Assembly (NCBI RefSeq): GCF_014268505.2
Contig: NZ_JABWQP020000005.1
Location: 186,001 to 250,000 of the forward strand
DNA length: 64,000 nt
DNA from: Pseudomonas khorasanensis
Lineage (GTDB): Bacteria; Pseudomonadota; Gammaproteobacteria; Pseudomonadales; Pseudomonadaceae
Reading direction: 5' to 3'
Shown: positions 46,232 to 56,645 of the stretch, in pieces
Layout: each line of letters starts with the position of its first letter
Numbering within the stretch: the stretch's first letter is position 1
Notes under the pieces: model-generated
Seen by the model: only the letters and a program-made list of their open reading frames with translations
Database searches by the model: none
Told to the model about the DNA's origin: nothing
Made by a program: the position numbers and the translations under genes

Positions 46232-47115
46232 TTGCAGCGTACACGGCGACCAGCCAGGCGCGGGTCAACGCGGCACTGGAAACCCTGTTCATCGCGCCGT
46301 TGCCCGAACTGGCGCGGCTTTACGAAGCCATGCGCTACAGCGTCATGAACGGCGGCAAGCGCGTGCGGCCCCTGCTGGCCTATGCCGCTTGCGAAGCGCT
46401 CGGTGGCAAGGCCGAGCAGGCCAACGGCGCGGCGTGTGCCGTCGAGCTGATCCACGCTTATTCGCTGGTTCACGATGATCTGCCGGCCATGGACGACGAC
46501 GATCTGCGTCGCGGCCAGCCGACCACCCACAAAAAATTCGACGAAGCCTGCGCGATCCTCGCCGGCGACGGCTTGCACAGCCTGGCGTTCAGCGCCCTGC
46601 TTGATCCGCGCCTGAGCGATTGTGCCAGTGATATCCGCCTGCAAATGGTCACCGCGCTGTCCCTCGGGGCCGGCCCGGCAGGCATGGTCGGCGGTCAGGC
46701 CATCGACCTTGGCTCGGTGGGACTGAAGCTCGATCAGCAGGCGCTCGAACAGATGCACCGGCACAAGACCGGCGCGTTGATTGAGGTCAGCGTGAGGCTA
46801 GGCGCCCTCGCCAGCGGTCGTGCCGAGCCGGCGCAACTGCAAGCCCTGCAGACTTATGCGCAAGCCATCGGCCTCGCCTTCCAGGTGCAGGACGACATTC
46901 TCGACGTCGAAAGCGATACCGCCACCCTCGGCAAGCGCCAGGGCGCCGATATCGCCCGCGACAAGCCGACCTACCCGGCGCTGTTGGGTCTGGACGCAGC
47001 CAAGGACTACGCGCTGGAGCTGCGCGATCAGGCCCTGCTCGCCCTGCGACCGTTTGACGCGGCAGCCGAGCCGTTGCGCGAGCTGGCCCGGTATATCGTC
47101 GAGCGGCGCAACTGA
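46228..47115 (+). CDS. ispA: Farnesyl diphosphate synthase (geranyltranstransferase) IspA
   Basis: 295 residues. Two Asp-rich motifs: [17 protein letters not shown] (first) and [13 protein letters not shown] (second), with [13 protein letters not shown] near the N-terminus. Condenses IPP with DMAPP/GPP to FPP. Cotranscribed with xseB, followed by dxs. Confidence 0.96.
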   Translation: MIAAYTATSQARVNAALETLFIAPLPELARLYEAMRYSVMNGGKRVRPLLAYAACEALGGKAEQANGAACAVELIHAYSLVHDDLPAMDDDDLRRGQPTTHKKFDEACAILAGDGLHSLAFSALLDPRLSDCASDIRLQMVTALSLGAGPAGMVGGQAIDLGSVGLKLDQQALEQMHRHKTGALIEVSVRLGALASGRAEPAQLQALQTYAQAIGLAFQVQDDILDVESDTATLGKRQGADIARDKPTYPALLGLDAAKDYALELRDQALLALRPFDAAAEPLRELARYIVERRN

Positions 47116-47206
47116 CGGCGTATCAGCCAAAAAAGACCAACGCGTGGGCAGGGGGCGATGCATCAGGTAAACTGCCGCATCTTCTATACCTATAACGATT
47201 CGCCTG

Positions 47207-49105
47207 ATGCCCACGACGTTTCATGAGATTCCCCGCAAGCGCCCGACCACGCCCCTGCTCGACCGCGCGAACACGCCGGACGGCCTGCGCCGGTTAGGCG
47301 AAGCCGAGCTGGAAACCCTGGCCGATGAGTTGCGCCTGGAATTGCTCTACACGGTCGGCCAGACCGGTGGGCATTTCGGTGCAGGCCTGGGCGTGATCGA
47401 GCTGACCATCGCGCTGCATTACGTCTTCGACACGCCAGACGACCGTCTGTTGTGGGACGTGGGTCATCAGGCGTATCCGCATAAGATCCTCACCGGGCGC
47501 CGCGAGCGCATGGCCAGCCTGCGCCAGAAGGACGGCATCGCTGCGTTCCCGCGCCGTTCCGAGAGCGAGTACGACACCTTTGGCGTCGGCCACTCCAGCA
47601 CCTCGATCAGTGCTGCACTGGGCATGGCCATTGCCGCCCGCCTGCAGGACAGCGATCGCAAGGCCATCGCCGTGATCGGCGATGGCGCGTTGACCGCCGG
47701 CATGGCCTTCGAGGCGCTGAACCACGCGCCAGAAGTGAACGCCAACATGCTGGTGATTCTCAACGACAACGACATGTCGATCTCGCGCAACGTCGGCGGT
47801 CTGTCGAATTATCTGGCGAAGATCCTTTCCAGCCGCACTTACGCGAGCATGCGCGAGGGCAGCAAGAAAGTCCTGTCGCGCCTGCCTGGCGCCTGGGAGA
47901 TCGCCCGTCGCACCGAAGAATATGCCAAAGGCATGCTGGTGCCCGGCACCCTGTTCGAAGAACTGGGCTGGAATTACATCGGCCCGATCGACGGCCACGA
48001 CCTGCCGACGCTGATCGCCACGCTGCGCAACATGCGCGACCTCAAAGGTCCGCAGTTCCTGCACATCGTCACCAAAAAAGGCAAGGGCTTCGCCCCGGCG
48101 GAAGTCGACCCGATCGGTTACCACGCCATCACCAAGCTCGAGCCCCTCGACGCCCCGGCCGCCGCGCCGAAGCAAGCCGGCGGGCCGAAGTATTCGGCGG
48201 TGTTTGGCGAGTGGCTGTGCGACATGGCTGCGGCTGATTCCCGCCTAGTGGGGATCACCCCGGCGATGAAGGAAGGCTCGGATCTGGTGGCGTTCAGCGA
48301 GCGTTACCCCGAGCGATATTTCGACGTGGCGATCGCCGAGCAGCACGCGGTGACGTTCGCTGCCGGCATGGCCTGCGAAGGCGCGAAACCGGTGGTGGCG
48401 ATCTATTCGACCTTCCTGCAACGCGGTTACGACCAGCTTGTTCATGATGTGGCGGTGCAAAACCTCGACGTGCTCTTCGCCATCGACCGCGCGGGTCTGG
48501 TTGGCGAAGACGGCCCGACCCACGCTGGCAGCTTCGATCTGTCGTACCTGCGCTGCATCCCGGGCATGGTCATCATGACCCCGAGCGATGAAAACGAGCT
48601 GCGCAAAATGCTCACCACCGGCCATCTGTACAACGGCCCGGCGGCGGTGCGTTACCCGCGCGGCAGCGGCCCGAACGCGACTATCGACAAAGATCTCGAA
48701 CCGATCGAAGTCGGCAAGGGTATCGTCCGTCGTCAGGGCAGCAACGTCGCGATGCTGGTGTTTGGCGTGCAACTGACCGAGGCTCTGAAGGTTGCCGAAA
48801 AACTCGATGCGACCGTGGTCGACATGCGTTTCGTCAAACCGCTGGATGAGGCGCTGGTGCGTGAGATTGCCGGCAGCCACGAGTTGCTGGTGACGATCGA
48901 AGAGAATGCAATCATGGGCGGCGCCGGTGGCGCGGTCAGCGAATTCCTGGCGCGCGAGAACATCCTCAAGTCGATGCTGCACTTGGGCTTGCCGGACATT
49001 TACGTTGAGCACGCAAAACCGGCGCAGATGCTGGCGGAATGCGGGCTGGACGAGGCCGGGATCGAGGCTTCGGTTCGCGGGCGGCTGGAATTGCTCAACA
49101 AGTAA
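47207..49105 (+). CDS. dxs: 1-Deoxy-D-xylulose-5-phosphate synthase Dxs
   Basis: First enzyme of the MEP pathway, thiamine-diphosphate dependent, pyruvate plus glyceraldehyde-3-phosphate. 632 residues, full length. Motifs [31 protein letters not shown], the TPP-binding [16 protein letters not shown] and the transketolase-type [15 protein letters not shown] are intact. No clear Shine-Dalgarno before the ATG at 47207. Supplies precursors for IspA next door and for thiamine and pyridoxal. Confidence 0.97.
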   Translation: MPTTFHEIPRKRPTTPLLDRANTPDGLRRLGEAELETLADELRLELLYTVGQTGGHFGAGLGVIELTIALHYVFDTPDDRLLWDVGHQAYPHKILTGRRERMASLRQKDGIAAFPRRSESEYDTFGVGHSSTSISAALGMAIAARLQDSDRKAIAVIGDGALTAGMAFEALNHAPEVNANMLVILNDNDMSISRNVGGLSNYLAKILSSRTYASMREGSKKVLSRLPGAWEIARRTEEYAKGMLVPGTLFEELGWNYIGPIDGHDLPTLIATLRNMRDLKGPQFLHIVTKKGKGFAPAEVDPIGYHAITKLEPLDAPAAAPKQAGGPKYSAVFGEWLCDMAAADSRLVGITPAMKEGSDLVAFSERYPERYFDVAIAEQHAVTFAAGMACEGAKPVVAIYSTFLQRGYDQLVHDVAVQNLDVLFAIDRAGLVGEDGPTHAGSFDLSYLRCIPGMVIMTPSDENELRKMLTTGHLYNGPAAVRYPRGSGPNATIDKDLEPIEVGKGIVRRQGSNVAMLVFGVQLTEALKVAEKLDATVVDMRFVKPLDEALVREIAGSHELLVTIEENAIMGGAGGAVSEFLARENILKSMLHLGLPDIYVEHAKPAQMLAECGLDEAGIEASVRGRLELLNK

Positions 49106-49116
49106 AACGCCATACC

Positions 49117-49204
49117 CTGTGGGAGCGAGCCTGCTCGCGAATGCGGACTGTCAGTCATCAGTGCTGACTGATACACCGCATTCGCGAGCAGGCTCGCTCC
49201 CACA
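49117..49204. repeat. REPIN, family A, with self-complementary centre
   Basis: Arms TGTGGGAGCGAGCCTGCTCG (49118 onward) and TTCGCGAGCAGGCTCGCTCC (to 49204). The spacer is itself symmetric: AATGCGG against CCGCATT, and CAGTCA against TGACTG, giving one hairpin across the whole element. Fills most of the 137-base gap between dxs and btuB. Confidence 0.9.
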
Positions 49205-49242
49205 TTTGATTTGCGAACACATGAAATACCTACGGATCACCG

Positions 49243-51129
49243 ATGAACCTCTCGCGCCTCGCCCTGCCCTTCCTGCTGCTGCCCGCCGCCAGCGCCCTCG
49301 CTGACACATTCGAACGCGATCAGGCGCTGAAGCTGCCGGACATGCTGATCAGCGCCAACCGCCAGGTCGAGGCGCGCAACGACAGCAGCGCCGCCAACAC
49401 CGTGTTCACCCGCGAAGACATCGACCGCCTGCAGCCGAGCGACGTGCCCGACCTGCTGCGTCGTGTACCGGGTGTGCAAGTGGCGCAGACCGGCGGGCGC
49501 GGTAGCTTGCCGGGCATCTACATCCGAGGCACGCAGTCGGCGCAGAGCCTGGTGCTGGTGGATGGCCAACGCATCGGCAATTCCACCTCCGGCGACAGCA
49601 ATCTGCAGCATTTGAACATCGAGCAGATCGAACGCATCGAAGTGCTGCGCGGTTCGCGCTCGGTGATTTACGGCAGCGATGCCATTGGCGGAGTGATCCA
49701 GATTTTCACTCGGCGCGGCACTGAGCAAGGCCTGCAGCCACGCCTGCACCTTGGGTTCGGCAGTCACCAAAGCTGGGAGCGTAGCCTCGGCCTGTCCGGT
49801 GGCGACGAGACAACCCGCTTCAATCTTGGCGCCAGCCTCGATGAGACCGCCGGGATCGACCGCACACACGACTCGTATCCTAGCGACGGCGATCACGACG
49901 CGTACCGCAACAAATCCCTCAGCCTGAGCCTGAGCCATGCGCTGACCGACGACATTGAGGTCGGCGCCAATCTGCTGGATAACCGCGGCAAGAGCGAGTT
50001 CGACAATCCGTTCGGCCGCTTCGACATGAACACGTTCGAGTCGGTGCAGCAGCAGCCTTACAGCGATTTCAATGTCAGCAGCGTCAGCAGTTATGTCGAT
50101 GCGCGCGTCAACGAAACCTGGAAAACCCGCGTCGAGTTCGGGCATACCGAAAACCGCGAAAAAACTTTCGACAAACTCAGCGACGAGCGCACGGTGTTCA
50201 ATACCTATCGCGACTCGGTGAACTGGCAGAACGACCTGACGCTGGACGCGCGTAACAGCCTGATCGTCGGCGGCGACTGGTACGAAGACCGGGTCAACAG
50301 CAGCACCGCGTTCGACGAAGACAGCCGCTGGAACCGCGCCGCCTTCATTCAGCATCGTTATCAGGGCGACAGTTTCTCCACCGAACTGGGCCTGCGTCAC
50401 GACGACAACCAGCAATTCGGCAGTCAGAACACCTGGAGCGGCACCTTCACTTTGCCGCTGAATCCGGACAATGACGTGTTGCTCAGCTACAGCGAAGGCT
50501 TCCGCGCTCCCACCTTTAACGATCTGTATTACCCGGACTTCAGTAACCCGAACCTGAAACCGGAAACTTCGAAAAGCTACGAGTTGCAATGGCGCAGCCA
50601 ATTAAGCGATAGCACGCGTCTGGAAGCCTCGATTTACCGCACCGACCTGGAAGACGCGATCATCTTCGGCAGCAACTCGCGTCCCGAGAACGTGGCGTCG
50701 GCACGAATCAATGGCTTTGAAGCGGCGCTGAAGCAGGACCTGCTCGGCTGGCAGAGCAATCTCGGTGTGTCGATCATCGATCCGCGTGACCGTGACAGCG
50801 GCCACACGTTGGCGCGACGGGCTCGGCGCACGTTGAGCTGGGATCTGGATCGCCAGTTTGACCGACTGAGCCTCGGCGCCAGTTGGCAGGCAGTGAGCAG
50901 CAGCTACGACGACCGTGAAAACCAGCAATCATTGGGCGGCTATGCGCTGTTCGGGTTGCGCGGCAGCTGGGCGTTGAGCCGAGAGATCAAGCTGGATCTG
51001 AAAGTGGATAACGTTCTGGACAAGGGCTATAGCCGGGCCAATTACAGCTATGAAGGCAGCCAGTATGGCTATCGCGAAGACGGCCGGGCGTGGATGTTCG
51101 GGGTGACCTGGACCCCTGAACTCCGATAA
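49243..51129 (+). CDS. btuB: TonB-dependent vitamin B12 receptor BtuB
   Basis: 628 residues. Signal MNLSRLALPFLLLPAASALA, then a TonB box-like DMLISANRQ, plug domain (VPDLLRRVPGVQVAQTGGR, IYIRGTQSAQSLVLVDGQRI, GSRSVIYGSDAIGGVIQIFT) and a ~22-strand barrel ending in a Trp-containing last strand (WTPELR). Imports cobalamin across the outer membrane. Its convergent neighbour is btuF. No cobalamin riboswitch was recognised upstream. Confidence 0.9.
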   Translation: MNLSRLALPFLLLPAASALADTFERDQALKLPDMLISANRQVEARNDSSAANTVFTREDIDRLQPSDVPDLLRRVPGVQVAQTGGRGSLPGIYIRGTQSAQSLVLVDGQRIGNSTSGDSNLQHLNIEQIERIEVLRGSRSVIYGSDAIGGVIQIFTRRGTEQGLQPRLHLGFGSHQSWERSLGLSGGDETTRFNLGASLDETAGIDRTHDSYPSDGDHDAYRNKSLSLSLSHALTDDIEVGANLLDNRGKSEFDNPFGRFDMNTFESVQQQPYSDFNVSSVSSYVDARVNETWKTRVEFGHTENREKTFDKLSDERTVFNTYRDSVNWQNDLTLDARNSLIVGGDWYEDRVNSSTAFDEDSRWNRAAFIQHRYQGDSFSTELGLRHDDNQQFGSQNTWSGTFTLPLNPDNDVLLSYSEGFRAPTFNDLYYPDFSNPNLKPETSKSYELQWRSQLSDSTRLEASIYRTDLEDAIIFGSNSRPENVASARINGFEAALKQDLLGWQSNLGVSIIDPRDRDSGHTLARRARRTLSWDLDRQFDRLSLGASWQAVSSSYDDRENQQSLGGYALFGLRGSWALSREIKLDLKVDNVLDKGYSRANYSYEGSQYGYREDGRAWMFGVTWTPELR

Positions 51130-51136
51130 CTCCAAC

Positions 51137-51236
51137 TGTAGGAGCTGCCGAAGGCTGCGATCTTTTGATCTTGGTTTTGATGGTAAGGATCGCTGAAAAC
51201 AAGATCAAAAGATCGCAGCCTTCGGCAGCTCCTACA
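51137..51236. repeat. REPIN, family C, between btuB and btuF
   Basis: Arms TGTAGGAGCTGCCGAAGGCT plus GCGATCTTTTGATCTTG (51137-51172) and the inverse (51200-51236), spacer ~27 bases. Sits between convergent genes, so could aid termination on both strands. Recurs at 53214, 62382 and 63591. Confidence 0.9.
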
Positions 51237-51239
51237 TGA

Positions 51240-52040
51240 TCAGCGATCAGAGGCGAGTGATTGGCAAAGCTGCGCGGTCGCCGCGATCATCTGTCCGCTC
51301 GGTCGCTCAAGGCCTTTGTCGGTGACCCGCAGCAATCTGCCTTGCTTGACCGCCGCCACCTGCGGCCATGCCCGCCACGCCTCAAGCTGCGCCTGATCAC
51401 CCGCCAGAATCACTTGCGGATCACGCTGCAATACCGCCTCAATACTCACCTGCGGAGCCGGCAGGCTCAGGTCAGCGAACACATTGCGCGCGCCGCACAC
51501 TTCGAGCGCATCGCTGATGATCTGGCCGCCACCGACGGTGTACAGCGGCCTGTCCCAAACCTGATAGAACACGCGCAGCGGGGAATCCCGGTGATAGCGC
51601 TGGCGCAGTGCATTCAGCTCCTTGCGCAATTCGGCTGCTCGTTTCGCCCCACGCTCAGGGCGCCCGATCTGTTCGCTGATCGCTTCGATTTGCGTCGTGA
51701 GTTGCGCCAATGTGTGTGGCTCGGCGACAAAAGTAGGAATGTTCAGGCGCTTGAGTTGGTCCCGCTGGGCGGGGCCGACACTGCCGGGCCAGAGCAACAG
51801 CAAATCAGGCTTGAGGCTGAGCAGGCGTTCCATGTCGAGCTGGCCATAACGGCCCACCGACGGAACGTTCGCGATGACGGCAGGCCGTTCGCCGGCGTCC
51901 AGCACTCCGACCAGCAAATCGGCCGAGTCCAGCTCAACGACGATTTCAGACAGCGAAGGCGCGAGGCTGACGACGCGCAGGCCAGCCAGCGCAGAACCGC
52001 TGACAGCCAGCAGCAGAACCGCCAGCCACAGACGGCGCAT
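51240..52040 (-). CDS. btuF: Cobalamin ABC-transporter substrate-binding protein (BtuF-like)
   Basis: 266 residues with signal [19 protein letters not shown]. Periplasmic binding protein fold: RVVSLAPSLSEIVVELDSAD, SVGRYGQLDMERLLSLKPDLLLL, FYQVWDRPLYTVGGGQIISDAL. BtuF-like by these motifs and by its place near btuB; no BtuCD genes are in view. The ATG at 52040 overlaps the stop of the upstream membrane protein (TGATG), so coupling is likely. Confidence 0.84.
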   Translation of the reverse strand: MRRLWLAVLLLAVSGSALAGLRVVSLAPSLSEIVVELDSADLLVGVLDAGERPAVIANVPSVGRYGQLDMERLLSLKPDLLLLWPGSVGPAQRDQLKRLNIPTFVAEPHTLAQLTTQIEAISEQIGRPERGAKRAAELRKELNALRQRYHRDSPLRVFYQVWDRPLYTVGGGQIISDALEVCGARNVFADLSLPAPQVSIEAVLQRDPQVILAGDQAQLEAWRAWPQVAAVKQGRLLRVTDKGLERPSGQMIAATAQLCQSLASDR

Positions 52041-52459
52041 CAACCGAGTTGACGCGGAATTCGATAAAGGTAGAACAGCACTGCCGTGGACAGCGCCAGC
52101 AGCATCAGCGGCACCGCTTCGAGACCGACGAACACCGCCAGTGCGCCAATCCACGCAGGCAAGGACGCCACGAGAAGCGCCGCACGTCGGCGAGCGGCAA
52201 GGGCAATCCATGCGGCCGGTTCATCGTCGGTGTCGAGGGCTTTTTGCGTGGCGATCAGCGCATGCTTGTAGCGACCGAAATACTTCAGACTGACAAACAT
52301 CGACGCGATGCCGGCGATGAACAATGGCATCGCCAGCACGGGCAGAAGGCCTTCGCCCTCGCCGAACAGCGCGTTGAGCACAAACAGCGGCAGCAGGGCC
52401 AGCGCCAGGTATTGCCACCAGGCCACCGACAACCGGCGCCGCACCTGACCGCGGGTCAC
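52040..52459 (-). CDS. Small conserved membrane protein between ribA and btuF
   Basis: 139 residues from a GTG at 52459 that overlaps the ribA stop as GTGA. Four hydrophobic segments: [38 protein letters not shown], and two near the C-terminus ([36 protein letters not shown]). Family not recognised. Both overlaps place it in a ribA-btuF operon. Confidence 0.75.
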   Translation of the reverse strand: MTRGQVRRRLSVAWWQYLALALLPLFVLNALFGEGEGLLPVLAMPLFIAGIASMFVSLKYFGRYKHALIATQKALDTDDEPAAWIALAARRRAALLVASLPAWIGALAVFVGLEAVPLMLLALSTAVLFYLYRIPRQLG

Positions 52460-53073
52460 GCGCGGTCGACCTCGCCTTGATGCTCGTTGCCCATCATGTG
52501 GTCGAGCTTGCTGGCTTTGGTCGCCAGATAGAGTTTGTTGTGCGGATTGTGACCGGTGTGCAACGGCACGCGTTCGGCGACGACGATACCCATGTCGGTC
52601 ATGGCTTTGACCTTGCGCGGGTTGTTGGTCATCAGCCGCAGGGATTTCACGCCCAGGTGCTCGAGCATTGGCAGGCACATGGCGTAGTCGCGCTGGTCGG
52701 CGGCGAAACCCAGACGCTCGTTGGCTTCAACGGTGTCGGCACCGCCGTCCTGCAATTCGTAGGCGCGGATCTTGTTCAGAAGACCGATACCGCGACCTTC
52801 CTGGCGCAGGTACAGCAGCACGCCACGCCCTTCACGGGCGATCGCCTGCAGCGCGGCCTCCAGTTGCGAGCCGCAGTCACAGCGCTGGCTGAACAAGGCA
52901 TCGCCAGTCAGGCATTCGGAGTGCAGGCGGCCTAGCACCGGGGCGCCGTCGGCAAAATCGCCCAGGCTGAGGACCACGTGCTCGCGGCCAGTGCTCTCGT
53001 CGAGAAACCCGTGCATGGTGAATTGCGCAAAAGGCGTTGGCAGCTTGGAAGCGGCGACAAAAACGACAGGCAC
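52456..53073 (-). CDS. ribA: GTP cyclohydrolase II RibA
   Basis: Opens GTP to the pyrimidine that starts riboflavin synthesis. 205 residues. Zinc ligands are in [20 protein letters not shown]; catalytic [20 protein letters not shown] and [21 protein letters not shown]-binding [14 protein letters not shown]. Complete active site, in contrast to the cyclohydrolase part of RibBA at 56646. First gene of a ribA-membrane protein-btuF unit. Confidence 0.96.
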   Translation of the reverse strand: MPVVFVAASKLPTPFAQFTMHGFLDESTGREHVVLSLGDFADGAPVLGRLHSECLTGDALFSQRCDCGSQLEAALQAIAREGRGVLLYLRQEGRGIGLLNKIRAYELQDGGADTVEANERLGFAADQRDYAMCLPMLEHLGVKSLRLMTNNPRKVKAMTDMGIVVAERVPLHTGHNPHNKLYLATKASKLDHMMGNEHQGEVDRA

Positions 53074-53213
53074 CGGTGTGCTCCTGATCTAAAAAAGTCT
53101 GAAGATTCGCTGGGCGGCATTGTAACAGCAGGTTCTTACAGACGCTTAGGCTGAATTATCGGGCATAACGATCAAAAAGTTTGATGACAGCCCGGCCAGC
53201 ACTGCCGCTTCAA

Positions 53214-53305
53214 TGTAGGAGCTGTCGAGTGAAACGAGGCTGCGATCGTTTGATCTGGCTTGTGAACTCAAGATCAAAAGATCGCAGCGTGCCGCAGCGC
53301 CTACA
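53214..53305. repeat. REPIN, family C, degenerate
   Basis: Arms TGTAGGAGCTGTCGAGTGAA (53214) and the inverse with GATCGCAGCGTGCCGCAGCGCC ending 53305; the core GATCAAAAGATCGCAG is shared with other copies. Its end reaches into the last codons of the solute-binding gene, supplying its TAG stop. Confidence 0.8.
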
Positions 53306-54059
53306 AGGATTTGTCTTGACTTCGATTCGAGTCAAACGGATACGGCTGCTTCCATTTCTCGAATATCGGCTTCAGCTCGCCGCTCCTCACCAATTGCTCC
53401 ATGCGCTGATCGAACAGCGTCATGAGCGAGCGGGCCCGTGGCGTGTTGGCGAAGCACAGATACAGCGGCAACTCGGCGACATGCGTGCGGCGGAAAAGCG
53501 AGGGATCCCGGGCACGGCTGAGCACGTAGTCGACCTCGGTCGACGCGTCGATGTAATAGTCGGCGCGTTTATAGGTGAGCATCGACAGGATGCCGGTGCG
53601 CCGGATGACTTCGTTGAAACTGCGCACATTGGGCAGGTATTTCTGGTAATCGTAGCCGCGCACCCAGGCCAGTCGGTAGTTGCCCAACGTCTGTGCCGTG
53701 GGTGTCGGGCTGCTGGCCAGGCCCAATGCATACACGTGGTCGGTATCGAAATTCCAGCGCGGATACAGCAGGCCGCTGTCTTCCTGAAAATAGGCGCCGA
53801 CGCAGGCATCGACTTCGGCACGCCGCGCCAGCCCCATGGCGCGCGTGTAGGGTTCGGTGCGGATATCCAGCCTCACTCCGGCCGGCTCGAAGACCTTGCG
53901 CAACACGTCCCACCCCAAGCCATGACCGTCGGCGGCGGTGTAGTCTTCCCATTCTTCGCTGGCCAGATGGATGACCGAAGGCCTCGGCATAACTTCGTGC
54001 GCACTGGCGACTGTACCCAGCAAAGCCAGAATCAGAAACGCCAACCAGCGTCGAGCCAT
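53301..54059 (-). CDS. Periplasmic solute-binding protein, amino-acid type (SBP_bac_3)
   Basis: 252 residues with signal LAFLILALLGTVASA. Two-lobe binding-protein outline: IHLASEEWEDYTAADGHGLG, VLRKVFEPAGVRLDIRTEPY, VDACVGAYF, then FEKWKQPYPFD at the end. No transporter partner is adjacent, so it may serve another system or act as a receptor-type sensor. Start 54059 has GAGGAGG upstream. A longer in-frame start overlaps pgpA and is rejected. Confidence 0.82.
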   Translation of the reverse strand: MARRWLAFLILALLGTVASAHEVMPRPSVIHLASEEWEDYTAADGHGLGWDVLRKVFEPAGVRLDIRTEPYTRAMGLARRAEVDACVGAYFQEDSGLLYPRWNFDTDHVYALGLASSPTPTAQTLGNYRLAWVRGYDYQKYLPNVRSFNEVIRRTGILSMLTYKRADYYIDASTEVDYVLSRARDPSLFRRTHVAELPLYLCFANTPRARSLMTLFDQRMEQLVRSGELKPIFEKWKQPYPFDSNRSQDKSL

Positions 54060-54096
54060 TCCCAGCCTCCTCACACGGCACCCGGCCCGTATAGGC

Positions 54097-54600
54097 TCAG
54101 ACGAAAATCCACACCAGCCCCTGCATCGCCAGCCAGGCGAACACACCGGCCAGCACGTCATCGAGCATGATGCCAACGCCGCCGTGCACATGCTTGTCGA
54201 TCCAGCGAATCGGCCACGGTTTGAGAATGTCGAAGAAGCGGAAGACCAGGAAACCCGCGAGCAGCCAGTACCAGCCTTCCGGCACCAGCCACAGGGTGAT
54301 CCACATGCCGACCATTTCGTCCCAGACGATGCCTTCGTGGTCGTGAACCCGCAGATCGTCGGCGACTTTGCCGCACAGCCAGAAGCCGAACAGCATGGTG
54401 ATGCCGAGCATCAGCCAGTAACCCCAGTCGGGCAGCATCTGCCACAACGGAATAAACGGCAACGCCACCAACGAGCCCCACGTGCCTGGCGCCTTGGGCA
54501 GCGTGCCGGAGCCGAAGCCGAACGCGAGAAAATGCCACGGATTGCGCCAGACCGACGGCGGCACGAATTCGGCCGGTACCTGTTTCGGGTGATCTGTCAC
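54097..54600 (-). CDS. pgpA: Phosphatidylglycerophosphatase A
   Basis: Inner-membrane lipid phosphatase removing the 3-phosphate from PGP in phosphatidylglycerol synthesis. 167 residues. Family motifs GFGSGTLPKAPGTWGSLVAL, DDLRVHDHEGIVWDEMVG and LDDVLAGVFAWLAMQ, with three to four hydrophobic segments. Overlaps thiL by four bases; the order nusB-thiL-pgpA is typical. Confidence 0.95.
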   Translation of the reverse strand: MTDHPKQVPAEFVPPSVWRNPWHFLAFGFGSGTLPKAPGTWGSLVALPFIPLWQMLPDWGYWLMLGITMLFGFWLCGKVADDLRVHDHEGIVWDEMVGMWITLWLVPEGWYWLLAGFLVFRFFDILKPWPIRWIDKHVHGGVGIMLDDVLAGVFAWLAMQGLVWIFV

Positions 54601-55562
54601 GGTGTCTCCTGAAAATGTTGGTAGCCGCGGATTTGCGGGGTGATGTCGTGCCTGTCTCGGTCCAGCAGCACCACGCCCTGGCCCTCGCTGACGCGGCCGA
54701 TCACATGAATCGGCCAGCCGTCGGCCATCAGTGCCGGCAATTCGGCAGATGGCAAGGTGAAAGCCAGCACGTAATCATCGCCACCACTCAATGCCGCACG
54801 CTCGGCACCTCGTTGACCGAGAAACGCGACTAATGCATCCGACAGCGGTACGCGCTCGCGTTCAATTTCAAGTTGTACCTTCGATGCCAAGGCGATGTGG
54901 CCGCAATCGGCAAGCAAGCCATCAGAGATATCGAGCGCCGAAGTCGCTTTGCCACGCAGGGCCAGACCGAGCGCCAGTTGCGGTTGCGGCGACCAGTAGT
55001 GATCAAGCAGCAGCTGGGCGATCTCGGGTTTGGCGTCACGCTGGCCCAGCACCAGCGGCAAGGCACCGGCGGCATTGCCGAGCTCACCGCCGACACACAG
55101 CAGATCGCCCGGACGCGCGGCGCTGCGGGTCAGCGCCTGGCCAGCCGGCACCCGACCAAACACGGTCACCGTCAGGCTCAACGGCCCTCGCGTGGTGTCG
55201 CCGCCGACCAACGCTACGCCGCAGCTCTGCGCCATGCGGTTCAAACCACGGGCATAGGCTTGCAGCCAATCGGCGGTTACCGTCGGCAAGGTCAGGGCAA
55301 GGGTAAAGGCAATGGGCGTGGCGCCCATGGCGGCCAGATCGCTGACCGCGACGGCCAGCGAACGCTGACCGAGCAGAAACGGATCGCAGGGGTCGGCGAA
55401 ATGCACACCGGCCACCAGCGTATCGGTAGAAACCGCCAACTGCTCCCCGCCGGGCACAGCCAGCAAGGCGCAGTCGTCGCCGATCCCCAGTGCAACGCCT
55501 TCGCCGCCCTGCGCACATGGCGCGGCGGCAAAGAAATTGCGGATCAGCTCGAACTCACCCAT
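54597..55562 (-). CDS. thiL: Thiamine-monophosphate kinase ThiL
   Basis: ATP-dependent phosphorylation of thiamine monophosphate to the diphosphate. 321 residues; begins MGEFELIRNFFAAAP, with GIGDDCALL, VSTDTLVAGVHF, ALVGGDTTRGPLS and DISDGLLADCGHIA. Follows nusB by 18 bases and overlaps pgpA. The diphosphate is the cofactor of Dxs encoded in the same window. Confidence 0.95.
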   Translation of the reverse strand: MGEFELIRNFFAAAPCAQGGEGVALGIGDDCALLAVPGGEQLAVSTDTLVAGVHFADPCDPFLLGQRSLAVAVSDLAAMGATPIAFTLALTLPTVTADWLQAYARGLNRMAQSCGVALVGGDTTRGPLSLTVTVFGRVPAGQALTRSAARPGDLLCVGGELGNAAGALPLVLGQRDAKPEIAQLLLDHYWSPQPQLALGLALRGKATSALDISDGLLADCGHIALASKVQLEIERERVPLSDALVAFLGQRGAERAALSGGDDYVLAFTLPSAELPALMADGWPIHVIGRVSEGQGVVLLDRDRHDITPQIRGYQHFQETP

Positions 55563-55580
55563 AGGACTATCAAGCGCGGA

Positions 55581-56081
55581 TCAGCGCTTGAACGCCTTGA
55601 CTTCAGCTTCACGCAGGCGCGGGGCCAGCTTGTCGAGCACGCCGTTGACGAACTTGTGACCGTCGGTGGAACCGTAGACTTTCGCCAGTTCGATCCCTTC
55701 GTTGATCACAACGCGGTACGGCACGTCAACGCGCTTGAGCAGCTCCCAGGTCGACAGGCGCAGTACGCACAGTTCAACCGGGTCCAGCTCTTCGATGGTC
55801 AGATCCAGACACGGCGCCAGCGCAGTGTCGATCTCGGTCAGACTGGCCGGAACACCGTGCAGGATGTCGTGGAAGTAGCTGGCATCGGCGAAGGTGAAAT
55901 CGTTATCGACACGAAACTGCGCTTCGATTTCGTTCAGCGAAGTACTGGCCATGTGGCGCTGGTACAACGCTTGAGTCGCCAACTGACGGGCAGCGCGGCG
56001 CTTTTCGCTTTTCGAAGGCTTGCCGGCGTCCGTTGGACGCGGATCGCGCGGGTTGAAACGATCGCTTTCGTCGCTAATCAC
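55581..56081 (-). CDS. nusB: Transcription antitermination factor NusB
   Basis: Binds boxA RNA with S10 in rRNA antitermination complexes. 166 residues; [20 protein letters not shown] helix 1, [18 protein letters not shown] and [19 protein letters not shown] are family motifs. The N-terminal 20 residues are polar as in pseudomonads. Overlaps ribH by four bases. Confidence 0.95.
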   Translation of the reverse strand: MISDESDRFNPRDPRPTDAGKPSKSEKRRAARQLATQALYQRHMASTSLNEIEAQFRVDNDFTFADASYFHDILHGVPASLTEIDTALAPCLDLTIEELDPVELCVLRLSTWELLKRVDVPYRVVINEGIELAKVYGSTDGHKFVNGVLDKLAPRLREAEVKAFKR

Positions 56082-56554
56082 TTGGCCTCCAACTGTGCCA
56101 GCAGGCTGACCATTTCCAGAGCGGACAAGGCAGCTTCGGCACCTTTGTTACCGGCCTTGGTGCCGGAACGTTCGATGGCTTGCTCGATGGAATCAACGGT
56201 CAGGACGCCGAACGCGACCGGTACGCCGAATTCCATGGACACCTGGGCCAGGCCCTTGGTGCACTCGCCCGCCACGTATTCGAAGTGCGGGGTGCCGCCA
56301 CGAATGACCGCGCCGAGGGCGATGATCGCTGCGAACTCGCCTTTCTGGGCGACTTTCTGCGCAACCAGCGGGATTTCGAAGGCGCCCGGTGCGCGGATGA
56401 TGGTGATGTCGTCTTCGCTCACGCCGTGGCGAACCAGGGCATCAACGGCACCGCTGACCAGGCTTTCAACCACGAAGCTGTTGAAGCGGCCCACTACCAG
56501 AGCGTAGCGGCCTTTGGGGGCGATGAAGGTACCTTCGATGGTCTTCAGGGTCAT
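56078..56554 (-). CDS. ribH: 6,7-Dimethyl-8-ribityllumazine synthase
   Basis: Penultimate step of riboflavin synthesis. 158 residues, 60-mer-type lumazine synthase sequence: [38 protein letters not shown] and [19 protein letters not shown]. Lies between nusB and ribBA in the standard order. Confidence 0.96.
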   Translation of the reverse strand: MTLKTIEGTFIAPKGRYALVVGRFNSFVVESLVSGAVDALVRHGVSEDDITIIRAPGAFEIPLVAQKVAQKGEFAAIIALGAVIRGGTPHFEYVAGECTKGLAQVSMEFGVPVAFGVLTVDSIEQAIERSGTKAGNKGAEAALSALEMVSLLAQLEAK

Positions 56555-56645
56555 TCGTCAGTTCTCTTAAAGAGCCGGGACGCGTCAGCTACGCGTCCCT
56601 CAGTGATTTATTTGCCGCGAATTGAAGTCCGCAAACAGCCGGTCA

